Notes under the pieces: generated by a model | Database searches by the model: none | Told to the model about the DNA's origin: nothing | Seen by the model: only the letters and a program-made list of their open reading frames with translations | DNA from: Desmodesmus armatus | Taxonomy: Eukaryota; Chlorophyta; Chlorophyceae; Sphaeropleales; Scenedesmaceae | Direction: 5' to 3' | Assembly (NCBI GenBank): GCA_007449985.2 | Contig: VIIQ02000574.1 | Location: 1,302,001-1,366,000, forward strand | Length of the DNA: 64,000 nucleotides | Made by a program: the position numbers and the translations under genes | Part shown: positions 37,101 through 48,582 of the stretch, piece after piece | Numbering within the stretch: position 1 is the stretch's first letter | Layout: every line of letters starts with the position of its first letter

Positions 37101-40100
37101 TTGCAGTGTTTGGGGCCTTCAACCCCCCCCTTGCGAGACCACAGCCGCAAGCGGAGCAGAATGCAGCACTTCCAATTAGCCACTGCAGGCTCCAAGTGGC
37201 ATCTACATGTAACACACAGGCCCAAACTGGATGTCACACTGCCCACAGCAGCCCACCCCCCCCCCCCCAAAACACCCTGACTCAAGCATGCACCCGCTTG
37301 CCAACACGATAGCGCTGCCAGTTCAAGGGTGCTTCACCCTGCAAGATGTGTTCTGAAGTGACCCAGGTGTGGGGTTGTGCAGGTAACAAAGAGGGACCAG
37401 GCCTGCACGTAGCCTGCAGCAGCACATGCAAGCCTCATTGCTCCTCATGCGTTGCTTTTGGCGGCAGCGCTCCTGTTGCCGCATCAATCGCTGAAGGCTG
37501 GAGGGCTGGAAATGACCCAATACAGGGAGTGTTGTATCATTCAAAGCTGTGGCAGTGATACAAACCATGTCAGCAGCCCATTCCTGCGCTAAACTCACAC
37601 CGGCTGCCGGACACCATTTGCAGTGTTTGGGGCCTTCAAACCCCCCCTTGCGAGACCACAGCCGCAAGCGGAGCAGAATGCAGCACTTCCAATTAGCCAC
37701 TGCAGGCTCCAAGTGGCATCTACATGTAACACACAGGCCCAAACTGGATGTCACACTGCCCACAGCAGCCCACCCCCCCCAAAAACACCCTGACTCAAGC
37801 ATGCACCCGCTTGCCAACACGATAGCGCTGCCAGTTCAAGGGTGCTTCACCCTGCAAGATGTGTTCTGAAGTGACCCAGGTGTGGGGTTGTGCAGGTAAC
37901 AAAGAGGGACCAGGCCTGCACGTAGCCTGCAGCAGCACATGCAAGCCTCATTGCTCCTCATGCGTTGCTTTTGGCGGCAGCGCTCCTGTTGCCGCATCAA
38001 TCGCTGAAGGCTGGAGGGCTGGAAATGACCCAATACAGGGAGTGTTGTATCATTCAAAGCTGTGGCAGTGATACAAACCATGTCAGCAGCCCATTCCTGC
38101 GCTAAACTCACACCGGCTGCCGGACACCATTTGCAGTGTTTGGGGCCTTCAAACCCCCCCTTGCGAGACCACAGCCGCAAGCGGAGCAGAATGCAGCACT
38201 TCCAATTAGCCACTGCAGGCTCCAAGTGGCATCTACATGTAACACACAGGCCCAAACTGGATGTCACACTGCCCACAGCAGCCCACCCCCCCCCCAAACA
38301 CCCTGACTCAAGCATGCACCCGCTTGCCAACACGATAGCGCTGCCAGTTCAAGGGTGCTTCACCCTGCAAGATGTGTTCTGAAGTGACCCAGGTGTGGGG
38401 TTGTGCAGGTAACAAAGAGGGACCAGGCCTGCACGTAGCCTGCAGCAGCACATGCAAGCCTCATTGCTCCTCATGCGTTGCTTTTGGCGGCAGCGCTCCT
38501 GTTGCCGCATCAATCGCTGAAGGCTGGAGGGCTGGAAATGACCCAATACAGGGAGTGTTGTATCATTCAAAGCTGTGGCAGTGATACAAACCATGTCAGC
38601 AGCCCATTCCTGCGCTAAACTCACACCGGCTGCCGGACACCATTTGCAGTGTTTGGGGCCTTCAAACCCCCCCTTGCGAGACCACAGCCGCAAGCGGAGC
38701 AGAATGCAGCACTTCCAATTAGCCACTGCAGGCTCCAAGTGGCATCTACATGTAACACACAGGCCCAAACTGGATGTCACACTGCCCACAGCAGCCCCCC
38801 CCCCCCCCAAAACACCCTGACTCAAGCATGCACCCGCTTGCCAACACGATAGCGCTGCCAGTTCAAGGGTGCTTCACCCTGCAAGATGTGTTCTGAAGTG
38901 ACCCAGGTGTGGGGTTGTGCAGGTAACAAAGAGGGACCAGGCCTGCACGTAGCCTGCAGCAGCACATGCAAGCCTCATTGCTCCTCATGCGTTGCTTTTG
39001 GCGGCAGCGCTCCTGTTGCCGCATCAATCGCTGAAGGCTGGAGGGCTGGAAATGACCCAATACAGGGAGTGTTGTATCATTCAAAGCTGTGGCAGTGATA
39101 CAAACCATGTCAGCAGCCCATTCCTGCGCTAAACTCACACCGGCTGCCGGACACCATTTGCAGTGTTTGGGGCCTTCAAACCCCCCCTTGCGAGACCACA
39201 GCCGCAAGCGGAGCAGAATGCAGCACTTCCAATTAGCCACTGCAGGCTCCAAGTGGCATCTACATGTAACACACAGGCCCAAACTGGATGTCACACTGCC
39301 CACAGCAGCCCACCCCCCCCAAAAACACCCTGACTCAAGCATGCACCCGCTTGCCAACACGATAGCGCTGCCAGTTCAAGGGTGCTTCACCCTGCAAGAT
39401 GTGTTCTGAAGTGACCCAGGTGTGGGGTTGTGCAGGTAACAAAGAGGGACCAGGCCTGCACGTAGCCTGCAGCAGCACATGCAAGCCTCATTGCTCCTCA
39501 TGCGTTGCTTTTGGCGGCAGCGCTCCTGTTGCCGCATCAATCGCTGAAGGCTGGAGGGCTGGAAATGACCCAATACAGGGAGTGTTGTATCATTCAAAGC
39601 TGTGGCAGTGATACAAACCATGTCAGCAGCCCATTCCTGCGCTAAACTCACACCGGCTGCCGGACACCATTTGCAGTGTTTGGGGCCTTCAAACCCCCCT
39701 TGCGAGACCACAGCCGCAAGCGGAGCAGAATGCAGCACTTCCAATTAGCCACTGCAGGCTCCAAGTGGCATCTACATGTAACACACAGGCCCAAACTGGA
39801 TGTCACACTGCCCACAGCAGCCCACCCCCCCCCCCAAACACCCTGACTCAAGCATGCACCCGCTTGCCAACACGATAGCGCTGCCAGTTCAAGGGTGCTT
39901 CACCCTGCAAGATGTGTTCTGAAGTGACCCAGGTGTGGGGTTGTGCAGGTAACAAAGAGGGACCAGGCCTGCACGTAGCCTGCAGCAGCACATGCAAGCC
40001 TCATTGCTCCTCATGCGTTGCTTTTGGCGGCAGCGCTCCTGTTGCCGCATCAATCGCTGAAGGCTGGAGGGCTGGAAATGACCCAATACAGGGAGTGTTG

Positions 40101-40193
40101 TATCATTCAAAGCTGTGGCAGTGATACAAACCATGTCAGCAGCCCATTCCTGCGCTAAACTCACACCGGCTGCCGGACACCATTTGCAGTGTT
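34195..40193. repeat. Tandem satellite, about 12 copies of a ~513-bp unit
   Basis: The landmark ATGTGTTCTGAAG recurs at 34261, 34773, 35289, 35800, 36311, 36829, 37346, 37859, 38372, 38886, 39399 and 39912. Spacings run from 511 to 518. The first copy is diverged near its left edge (34221-34249), and the last breaks off near 40190. Units look almost identical, and length differences come mainly from one C tract followed by A's (about 7 to 14 C, then 3 to 5 A). Each full unit carries TGTAA on the plus strand and an open minus-strand frame of roughly 120-165 codons. Near-identity implies very recent amplification or homogenisation. Confidence 0.97.
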
Positions 40194-41072
40194 GGGGGCT
40201 CCGCACCCCCCTTATAAATTGGTGGCAGGTGTTGATGAGGCTGGCCAAGTATGCTTTCTGCTGGGCATGTTGGGTGGGGTATCATACCCCAAGTTGCACA
40301 GTGCAACCCATGGTGGGTTGTATAAACTAGTAGTGTGCTGTGGGCATGCGTGTGGCCTCCCATCTGGCCGCGGGTGTCATGGCTTGAAAGCTGAGACAGC
40401 TGAAGAATATGCAGGTAGGGTGGCGCTGTTGGCTCTTTCACCAAGTATGCATCTTGCTGTGCCTGATGTGCAGTTGTGGCGATTCAGCACACTTGGGTCT
40501 GCTGCTGGAATCAGACTTGCTCACACAGGGGATGCTCGAAGTGAAAGTGAATGGTTCAGATTGTGTCACAACCAAACGCGCAAGTGTACATAATTAGTAT
40601 GGCATGTTGGGCACATGTGCACGGTGTCCTGCCAGGGTACACGTTGGAACACACCTATGCTTTGCCATACTAATGTTGTCAGTAATAAGAATATTGTTGC
40701 AAGTGCTGTACTACATACAAAATCAAAGCTGGGCAAGCCTCTGGCCATTTGAACACTGAAAGTGAGGCACAACGGACATGCTCAGGCAGACCACTACCTG
40801 TCGCATTGCCACAGAGCAACAGGTTTAGGGGACCGTGCCAGGTGAACCACTTATCAGTTGTGATACACAACACCCCCACACAAAGCAGGTGGCCAGCGAC
40901 TGAGTGCGTCGGAGCCATCACAGTGCTACAGCATTTGAAGCTTCAAACCTACGATGCTGGCAAACCACAAAACACACAGCCAAACTTGTGCGTGACAGTG
41001 CAAGGAGCGCCGACAAAGTGCGCGCAACCAAACATTTAGGCTTCAAACCTCCAAACACACCCCATCACACGG
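40194..41072. other. Intergenic region right of the satellite
   Basis: Unique sequence between the truncated last satellite unit and the stop of the minus-strand Cys4 protein gene. No exon with protein-like features was found. It may contain the right end of the transposon and the 3' UTR of the next gene. Confidence 0.4.
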
Positions 41073-44000
41073 TCAGTCTGTGGTTGCCAACACCAGCTCC
41101 AGGACAGCTGCCGGCAGCGTTGTGTGGGGCAGCTCAATGCACTGAGGTACTGACACAACCTCCTGTGTGCCGCTGCTGCTGGTGATGCTGTACATGCTCA
41201 TCCAGCCAGTGGCAATGCTGACAACTGGCTGCCCGTTGGGACCCCGTCCTACAACTGCCACTGAACCTGAGCGCTGCTGCATGGCGCTGCACACATCTGC
41301 ATCTAGGTTGCAGATCTCCATAGGCAGGACTTTGAACCCGTGCTGTTTCAACATCACCGCCAGATAGCTGACATCACACGGGATGTTGTTCACAAGGATG
41401 GGTTTGGAGGGAGGCGGCTGCGGGCGTGGTGCTGCTGCTGCAGCCGCTGCTGCTGCAGCAGCTGCTGCATCAACACTACCTGCGCCAGGCATGCTGTCAG
41501 CCACTGCTGCCGCCCCGCCTGCTGTCGCCGCCCCACCTGCACCTGCACTTGCACCAGCTGCCCCGCCTGCCACTGCTGCAGGCTCCTGTGTCTCTGCTGG
41601 TGCTGGCGGTGGAACCCCTGCCGCTGCTGCCCCCCCGCCTGCTGTCGCCGCCCCACCTGCACCTGCACTTGCACCAGCTGCCCCGCCTGCCACTGCTGCA
41701 GGCTCCCGTGTCTCTGCTGGTGCTGGCGGTGGAACCCCTGCCGCTGCTGCCCCCCCGCCTGCCGCTGCAGGCGTCTCTGCTGGCACTGGTGGTGCCCCCC
41801 CGCCGACTGCTGCCGCCTCGCCTGCCGCTGCTGCAGGTGCAGCCATTCCCGCTGCTCCTGTTGCCCCCAGCCCTGCACCAGATGCCGCCGCTGCTGCTGA
41901 TGGTGCTCCATCACCTGCTGCTGCTGCTGCCGCTGTGCTTGGCACCGATGCGTCTGCTTTGGGTTTTAACAGGTCCTTCATTTCCTGTATACATGGCGGA
42001 CAAGCAGCACCGCATGTCCAGGACACGCAAGCCAGTCAGCAAGGATCAAAACTTTTGGAGCGCAACCGGCTGAAAGGAGTGTGCACCCGCAGCATGCCAG
42101 TCTACCACAACCCCACCCATTCCTGCCAACCCCATGGGCCATGTAAGGCGGTGGGCAAGGCCTGTGGGGAGCGTTGCTGACGCTCCTTCTATGGTTTGAC
42201 TCAGAGTGAGGTGTTTCTATTGTGCTGTAGGGGCCTGTGCTGTGAGTGGCTTCAGGGCAGGCTCGTCATGCCGTGCGTATGTACATGTCACCTGTTGCAC
42301 TTGGACCTTGCAACCAACTGCTCATGAGGTTGACCTAGTGACATGCCATTGACACCTAGACCTACCATGTGCGCCATGTAAAGGAAGTTTGTCTTGGCGG
42401 CACGCAGGGCGCGGATGTTTTCCGGGACCCCTGAGTTCGCTGTGAAGCCAGGGGTAATGCACTCCTGCTCCGCTGCGTCACGCATCGCACCCCCAGTAGA
42501 TGCGCTGTAGATCACCACGCGGTGGCCTGGTGGGGCCTCCAGTGATGAGACGTGCATCCCGTGGTGGTGGATGTGGTGTGGTTTGCCGGATTCTGCGCTG
42601 CACTTGACCAGCCCAACAGCGAACATGCCAACCTCAAAGCCTGTGTCCTTGTAGAGTTTGCCAAGCTGCATGGCAGTGCGACGTACAGTACAAGCAGATA
42701 CAAACTCAGCCAGTGTGCAACCACTGCCTGGACAGGCCAGTACGCAGAACATTCTCCAACAAACAGGGTGCATGCAGCGCCTCCCCCTGCGCCCCCTCCC
42801 TGTCCCCCAAATGCATGCAGCATGGCAGTCAAACAGTCAGCAAATGCAGCCTTGGTCACACTTGACAACCTTGTGGGACGGCCCGTGCCGCACCACTCAC
42901 CAGCTTCAGTACATCTGCCCTCTCAAACCGCTTGCCCACATTGGCCAGTGCCTGTGTGCTGTCCTGCACCTCGGGCAGTGTGTCTCCGGGCGAGTAAGGC
43001 TTGGTGCTCGCCTTCAGCTCACTCAGCTCACTCTGGGACTTGAGCGGCTGCTTAGTGTTGCATGTCTTGCAAGACTGGCTGGCACATGGCAGGTCTGTCC
43101 CACAGCTAATGCAGCGCTTTTTGGCCAGGTTGCTGCGCTGGGAGTCTGTCAGGACCCTCTTCCTGCCTGCTGCCGCCCTTGCTTCTGTCCCTGCCCCTGC
43201 TGCTGCTGCTGCTGCTGCCCCTGCTGCTGCGGGTGCTGCTGCTGTTGCACCTGGTGCAGCTCCCATGGCCCCATCAGTAGGTGTAGGGCGCTGCTGCTGC
43301 TCCACAGGCCCACCTGTTACTGCTGCTGCTGCTGTGTTGCTGCCAATATCAGCTGGTGTTGCTGCCTGGTCGCCTGCATGTCAGCATTGTACCCAAAGAC
43401 TAGTCAGGGCATACGTATGCTGCGTCAAACAGCAAGCAGTAGGCGCAAGTGCAGCTGTCTCCCTATGGCTATGAGCAACCTACCAGCAGTGATGACACTC
43501 TCTGCGTGCTCCAAGTGCGCCAGCAAGTGGGGAAGGGCATCCTCCAGTTTCCCTGCTACAAACTCCACTGTCTCCTCCTCGTCCTGCATCTCGCCGTCCT
43601 TGTCCTGGAACATGCTGAAGATGTTGCTGTTCTCTGGCTCGTGCAGCAGGTGCCGTGCAACAGCCTGCCACAGAACACAAACAGCAGCAAAGGCGGTGGT
43701 TGGTGGTTGGTGGCAGATCTGCAGACTTAAGTCTACACTGCTGGCGCTGCTGGGATGCAGCTCCTGATACACTGCCTACACCTACCCTGAGGATCACCAG
43801 CGCCTTGTTGGAGTTGTTCAGGGCAGCAGGGGCGCCCAGGACACCTCGCAGCTCGGCCTTCTGTATCACTGCATTGTTGAGCACCTGTGCTGTTGGTAGC
43901 ACCCAGACTGGGGGGTGTTCTGGCTGGTCCCCCTCTATGATGACAATGTTGTCTGTCCAAGGGTTTTTCTTGCTGAGTTGGGCAGTGGGGTTGCCTGAAA

Positions 44001-44082
44001 CATGCCTCACATACGACCTGAAGCTATCCTTCCACTGCGTCTGGTTTTTAGGCTGCAGCAGAGGCATCGTGGCAGGCTGCAT
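41073..44082 (-). CDS. Unknown 720-residue protein with Cys4 zinc-ribbon-like motif
   Basis: Five exons: 44082-43786, 43664-43484, 43373-42901, 42665-42366 and 41984-41073. All phases close, giving 720 residues. The N-terminal 160 residues are ordered ('NPWTDNIVIIEGDQPEHPPV', then an acidic helix 'FQDKDGEMQDEEETVEF'). A poly-Ala/Gln linker leads to a basic segment and a Cys4 motif ('RCISCGTDLPCASQSCKTCN'), resembling a small zinc ribbon. The next exon has 'HHIHHHGMHVSSLEAPPGHR'. A long Ala/Pro/Gly repeat region follows, and the last 110 residues are again ordered ('ILVNNIPCDVSYLAVMLKQH', 'SVAVVGRGPNGQPVVSIATG'). I do not recognise the family. It points towards the KDZ gene across the satellite, so it may be a host gene or a second gene of the element; the sequence does not decide. 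Confidence 0.7.
41521..41760. repeat. Coding 120-bp minisatellite (two copies)
   Basis: 41521-41640 and 41641-41760 differ at one base (41586 versus 41706). A partial third unit follows. Because 120 is divisible by three, it adds 40-residue Ala/Pro-rich repeats to the Cys4 protein without shifting frame. Confidence 0.95.
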
Positions 44083-44510
44083 GGTGCGTGAGAGCGTATC
44101 AATACAGTGTAGTTTTATATGAACAAGGCTAGTTGCTGGTTCCCAGGCAAAACACCTGCCATTTCAATTTTCAAACCAAAACACAACTGATCTAGTCAAC
44201 CATTCGCTGCAAGCAGCCCTGAACAGGCTTCCAAGGCCGGGACAATGCTTCTGAGTTGCCCACGTGCTGTCAGGTATCTGATTCGATGCATTGATCTCGT
44301 GGCATTTTGGCCTCAACAACCAGCCTCGGCAGCGCTACTTGAAGTGTCTGCAGTGCACCCAAGGTTGGTTCGTTTCACCGTAACTCTCAGGAAGTTAGGG
44401 CGAAAACATCCTATCTATACCATCCTGGAGTTTCACCATTTCCTTCCTATCTAAAATCAGGTCTGGTCAATCACAAGGTGGGTGGAAGGCAGCCCAACAT
44501 TCACTTTGTG
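44083..44510. other. Intergenic region (PWP1 3' flank / Cys4 gene promoter)
   Basis: 428 bp between two minus-strand genes. It should hold the PWP1 3' UTR and the promoter of the Cys4 protein gene. No other feature was recognised. Confidence 0.5.
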
Positions 44511-45451
44511 CTAGCTGTGCGGCGTCACAACATCCTTCATGAGCTGAGGGTACTTGGTGGCCACAGCATTGCAGCTGCGCACATCCCACACACCGACAGA
44601 TCCCTTGGCACCCGCCATGGCAAACAAGTATGGTACAGAGCTGCAGAACCCCGCAGCAAAAATGGCCCCCAACTTGGGCTCCTGTGAAGCCAGCAGCGTG
44701 GGCTTGCCTTCTGACACGTCCCACAGCTTGGCGACCTTGTCAATTGAGGCAGTAGCCAGCAGCCCTGGTGCCTCCGGGCAGAAGCTGAGCGCACAGGCTG
44801 GCTTGTGGTGCGCCGCTAACCGGAACAGCGGTTTGCTGCCTGCAGGGGCAACACAGAATCCCAAAAAGCACACCCGGATGTGACTCAGCAGCACGACTGC
44901 AGCCAGGCATTGCCTAATTGCAAGCAGTCGGGTGTGCACTCCCCCCCTCCCCCAACACACCTGTCAACCATGGACGGACGCAAAATGCAATCTCAAGCAT
45001 TTATGCGCACAAGAATGTTGGGTGGGTATATACCCTTCAGCTCTGTATGTGAGCTGCAGAGTGATAAAATCTCCATCCAGTCTGATCTATGGCAACCGTC
45101 AGCCAGCAGCAGCGCAAGTAGGCCAACGCTGCTGGATAGTTTGGTGCCACATTATGCATCAACACTGCCTGTAGCCCATGCATTGGGGCTACATTGCCCC
45201 ATGCCTCCAAGCACATCTGCCTCCGAAAATGCAACACAGCAGCTGCCCCTGCCACAATCCATTGCAGCAGCCAACCCACCTGCGCCCTTGCGTGCATCAA
45301 ATGCTACCACTAGGCCGTCTTCACTGGACACCAGGAAGCACGTGGGCTGCGAGGGGTTCCACGTCAGCGCCTCGACATCTGCTGATATGCTCCACGACAG
45401 CGCCTTGCCATCTGGCTGCCGCACATCAGCCTGCAGCAAAGCAAAACATAC

Positions 45452-45484
<33 letters not shown>

Positions 45485-47839
45485 AGTTTCAAGATTCGGA
45501 GTTGTGTTAACAGCTCTTGTGGCGACTGCTGCGACTGCTGTGTCTGCTGTGACGCCAGCACCTATCTGGACCAAACAGGTGGCACCGTCACACCACCATG
45601 TACCGCCAGCTGCTCCAAGTCAAGCAACACCCAAAGTCATGTGCCCTTACTGCCCCACAAAGCCCTTGCTCCTGCATGTTCGAGCCTTGCCCTGGCCACA
45701 CCTCTTGCAGCCACTCACCAGACACGCCGTCTTGTCATAGCCTCCTGTCAGCAGCACAGGGGACTCTGCAGGGTTCCACGCCACGGCCTGCACCTTGTTG
45801 CTGTGGTGGCTCAGCGTGTGTGCGCAGCTGCAGGTGGCAAGGTCCCACACCTTGACCGTGCTGTCAGCAGAGCCGCTGGCCAGCACATTCCTGTACTCTG
45901 CATTCCAGGACAGCGCCAACACCGCATCAGAATGGCTGCCAGGCTTCAGCGGCCGCTCCGCTAGCGCCCTCGCTGCTGCTTTCTTCGCCTTGGCTTTCGC
46001 CTTCTTCTTCCCTGCTTTGCTGCTGCTGTCCTCCGCCTGCTGCGCCAACGCTGCTGCCTCATCTGCTGCTGCTGTGAGGGGCCCGTAGCCACCCAGTGTG
46101 GCTGCAGGCTCCACTTGGTCTGCTACATCAAGGTCCCAGATCTCTATGCCAGGGTCCATGGTGCCCACAGCCACCATGTTGGCCTTGTCACCCGCGTCTG
46201 CAGCTGCAGGGCGCATGTTCATCCAGGCCAGGCTCAGCGGCAGCACAGGCAGCAGGATGTCATGGTGCACGTAGATGTTGGCCTCACCACCTGGACACCA
46301 GCAAACAGCATGGACATACAACAGCAGCAAGAAGGAAGGAAGGAATGCAGCTGTCAGGTTCCGCTGCTGTCAGCAGCTACTTTGCAAAGGCTGAGGCGCA
46401 ACGCATGCTGCTGACCTCAGCAATACACAGCTGCCACTGAGCCAGCAAGTTTCCAGCTAATGTGTAGCATTGCCACCCCTCTGCAACTGGCCAATGAACC
46501 TCCACATGCTGGCTCAACCTGCAGCACTCATTTCTGAAAGCTGCGGTGGCCAAGCTGCAGGCCGCTGAGCCGGCAACACAGGGTGCCACCTCGGCTGCCA
46601 CAGTGAAGCTCTCCTGCATGCCACATGACTACTACTGTGTGCTGGGGTGCTCAGCCTGTCTCAGCCCTCGCCGCAATGCTCCGTAGGATTGCACTATTTA
46701 CAACTCAACCTCAACACTCACACATGTGACTGATATGTTGCCTACATGCTAGCTATACTTGTATCCTCTCTGCTTAACACACGTGCACACCCACCTGTGC
46801 TGCTGCTGGCCTCCTCATACACCCAAACCTCCAGCGTGGCGACATCATCCTCCGTGCGTGCAGCCAGTATGAGCAAGTCATCCTCACGCAGCACGTAGTC
46901 ATCCCGGTCCTCACTGTCCAAGTCCCCTAGGCCATCAGCATCCTCGTCATCACTATCACCGGCCTGCAGGTAGGGGTCGTCCAGCACAACACCTGAGCTT
47001 CGGCCCCCTAGGGCCCGTGCCACTACTGCTGCAGAGGCTTCGCCGTCCATGTCCTCGTCATCGCCACGCTCGTCATCTGTTGAGTCATAGTGCTCCATGT
47101 CGAGCTCTGCGAGGGCGGACTCGATGCCGTTGGTCTTGGCGGCGGCTGCCTGTGGAAGCAACAGCAGGGGTGGCAGACAGCAGACAAGCTGTGGGCGTGC
47201 TATTTGACTTGTGAGTGTGGGGATGGGGCACCAGTGGGTGATTATGTTGTGTAGACACAGGGAGTGCATCCAGCCAATGCATCAACCATCCAAGGATGTG
47301 ACACTCCGAAGTTGGGTATAAGTGCGTGGGAACGCTCAGCAAAAACACATCCAATCAAGAAAAAAAGGGAATCTTTCACCTATCAGCTTGCTGGCCTGGC
47401 TTGTTGTGCAGTGCATTGCAAATGCCACGAAGCAACTGCTTTGCAAAGCAGCGGGGGTGCTGCCTACTGCATGCACTCGCACTATCCATTGCTTGCAAGC
47501 TCAGGCCTACACCCTCACAACCCGACCCCTGACTGCTGTGCGAATGTATCCTGCCAGTGACGATACCCCCTTGCATGTGCATCATCAACCAACGCCTTAC
47601 CTTGCTGCTGCTCCCTTTCGGTTTGGCACTGTTTGACGCAATGGCTGCAGCTGCTGCGCGTGCCTTGGCCACTGCTGCCTCAGCATCCATGTCCTCATCA
47701 TCCGTCTGCCAGCCGTCACTGCTGCCATCACTGCTTTCTTCAGCATCACTGTCGTCCTCCTGCATCGTTGATACCACTGTCAAGCCGATATCCCTGACTG
47801 GGCGCTGTCATGGGGTGCAGTTGTAACCCCTGAGGGGGG

Positions 47840-47871
<32 letters not shown>

Positions 47872-48026
47872 AAAACTGCTGTAGGCCTCGTGCTCACCTC
47901 CAGCACACCAGCAGCCATGTCGAAGGCTTGCTCACGCATCAAGGCAAGCTCCTCTTCGGTGACGGGGGCTGGCACCGGCACTGGCTTTGCCGCGCCCTTG
48001 GGCAGCCAGCACAGAGAGGTAATCAT
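44511..48026 (-). CDS. PWP1: PWP1 homologue, WD40 ribosome-biogenesis protein
   Basis: Six exons: 48026-47898, 47759-47601, 47149-46795, 46290-45719, 45430-45280 and 44839-44511, all in phase, giving 564 residues. PWP1 is a nucleolar WD40 protein needed for pre-rRNA processing and large-subunit assembly. The N terminus '[19 protein letters not shown]' matches the family start. Acidic stretches ('[14 protein letters not shown]', '[17 protein letters not shown]') follow. WD repeats are visible at '[13 protein letters not shown]', '[20 protein letters not shown]', '[20 protein letters not shown]', '[20 protein letters not shown]' and '[16 protein letters not shown]'. A Lys/Ala-rich insert ('[12 protein letters not shown]') splits the propeller after the first blade, as in other PWP1 proteins. 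The family usually has about 500 residues; the extra length is acidic and Ala-rich. Confidence 0.92.
47248..47278 (-). repeat. Dispersed 26-30 bp motif, copy 2
   Basis: Reads ATTGGCTGGATGCACTCCCT then GTGTCTACACAAC on the minus strand. It lies in an intron of PWP1 (between exons 2 and 3). Confidence 0.7.
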
Positions 48027-48582
48027 CCTGCGTGGACACCCCTAGTCGACTGACGGTGTGAGAGAAACTTCAACAGCAAAATATAGATCAACTGCGCCCA
48101 ACAGACTTTCTTCTCCCGCAGTTTCAAGCAGTCCGCAGGTTTAGTGCGGTTCACCGGCCGAAGTGAACGTCCTTACGTCCTAACCTAACCTCTCATCCCT
48201 GTCTTTTGTCGTAGTGTTTTAAACATCTCGAGTTGTTGGCAAACGCTTCCAAACACCAACAAGAAAACAGTCGAACATCTACCTCTGGGCCAGATCTGCA
48301 TCTGGAAGGAGCCTCAGGTACTTTTGAAGGGCTAACCTGTTACTGTACTGCCCTGCCGAGACCGCTGGGAGGCTGTGCTGTCCAGGTTGGAAGAGATGGT
48401 CGCTGCGCCAGCTCAGCCAGCAGCGTGCGCGTGAGGCGTCGCACCTATTCCAGCTGCTATTGATCCATCCCTTATGCCTGGCTGCGCGCGCTTTGACAGC
48501 TTGCTCAAAACCAACTGCTGCTGCTGTTTCACTCACCCCACCCCCTCTTCCCTGACCCAGACACCCAACATCCATCATCACC
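48027..48582. promoter_or_regulatory. Divergent promoter region (PWP1 / DUF3700 gene)
   Basis: 556 bp between the PWP1 start codon (minus) and the DUF3700 start codon (plus). It contains CCTAACCTAACCT near 48178-48190. No clear TATA box was recognised. Confidence 0.5.

Noticed and set aside
34195..40193. Tandem array considered as a CRISPR-like or rDNA-like array.
   Set aside because: Units are about 513 bp, continuous and without unique spacers, and no rRNA sequence was recognised. It is a satellite.
27609..44406. Possible terminal inverted repeat: TTTTTGCCCAACTTC at 27609 and its imperfect complement near 44384-44406, which would bound a 17-kb element.
   Set aside because: The match is about 20 bases with gaps, no target-site duplication flanks it, and both sites lie in ordinary promoter regions. 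It may be chance.
48178..48190. CCTAACCTAACCT in the PWP1/DUF3700 promoter as telomere-like repeat.
   Set aside because: Its six-base period does not match TTTAGGG, and it is too short to interpret.
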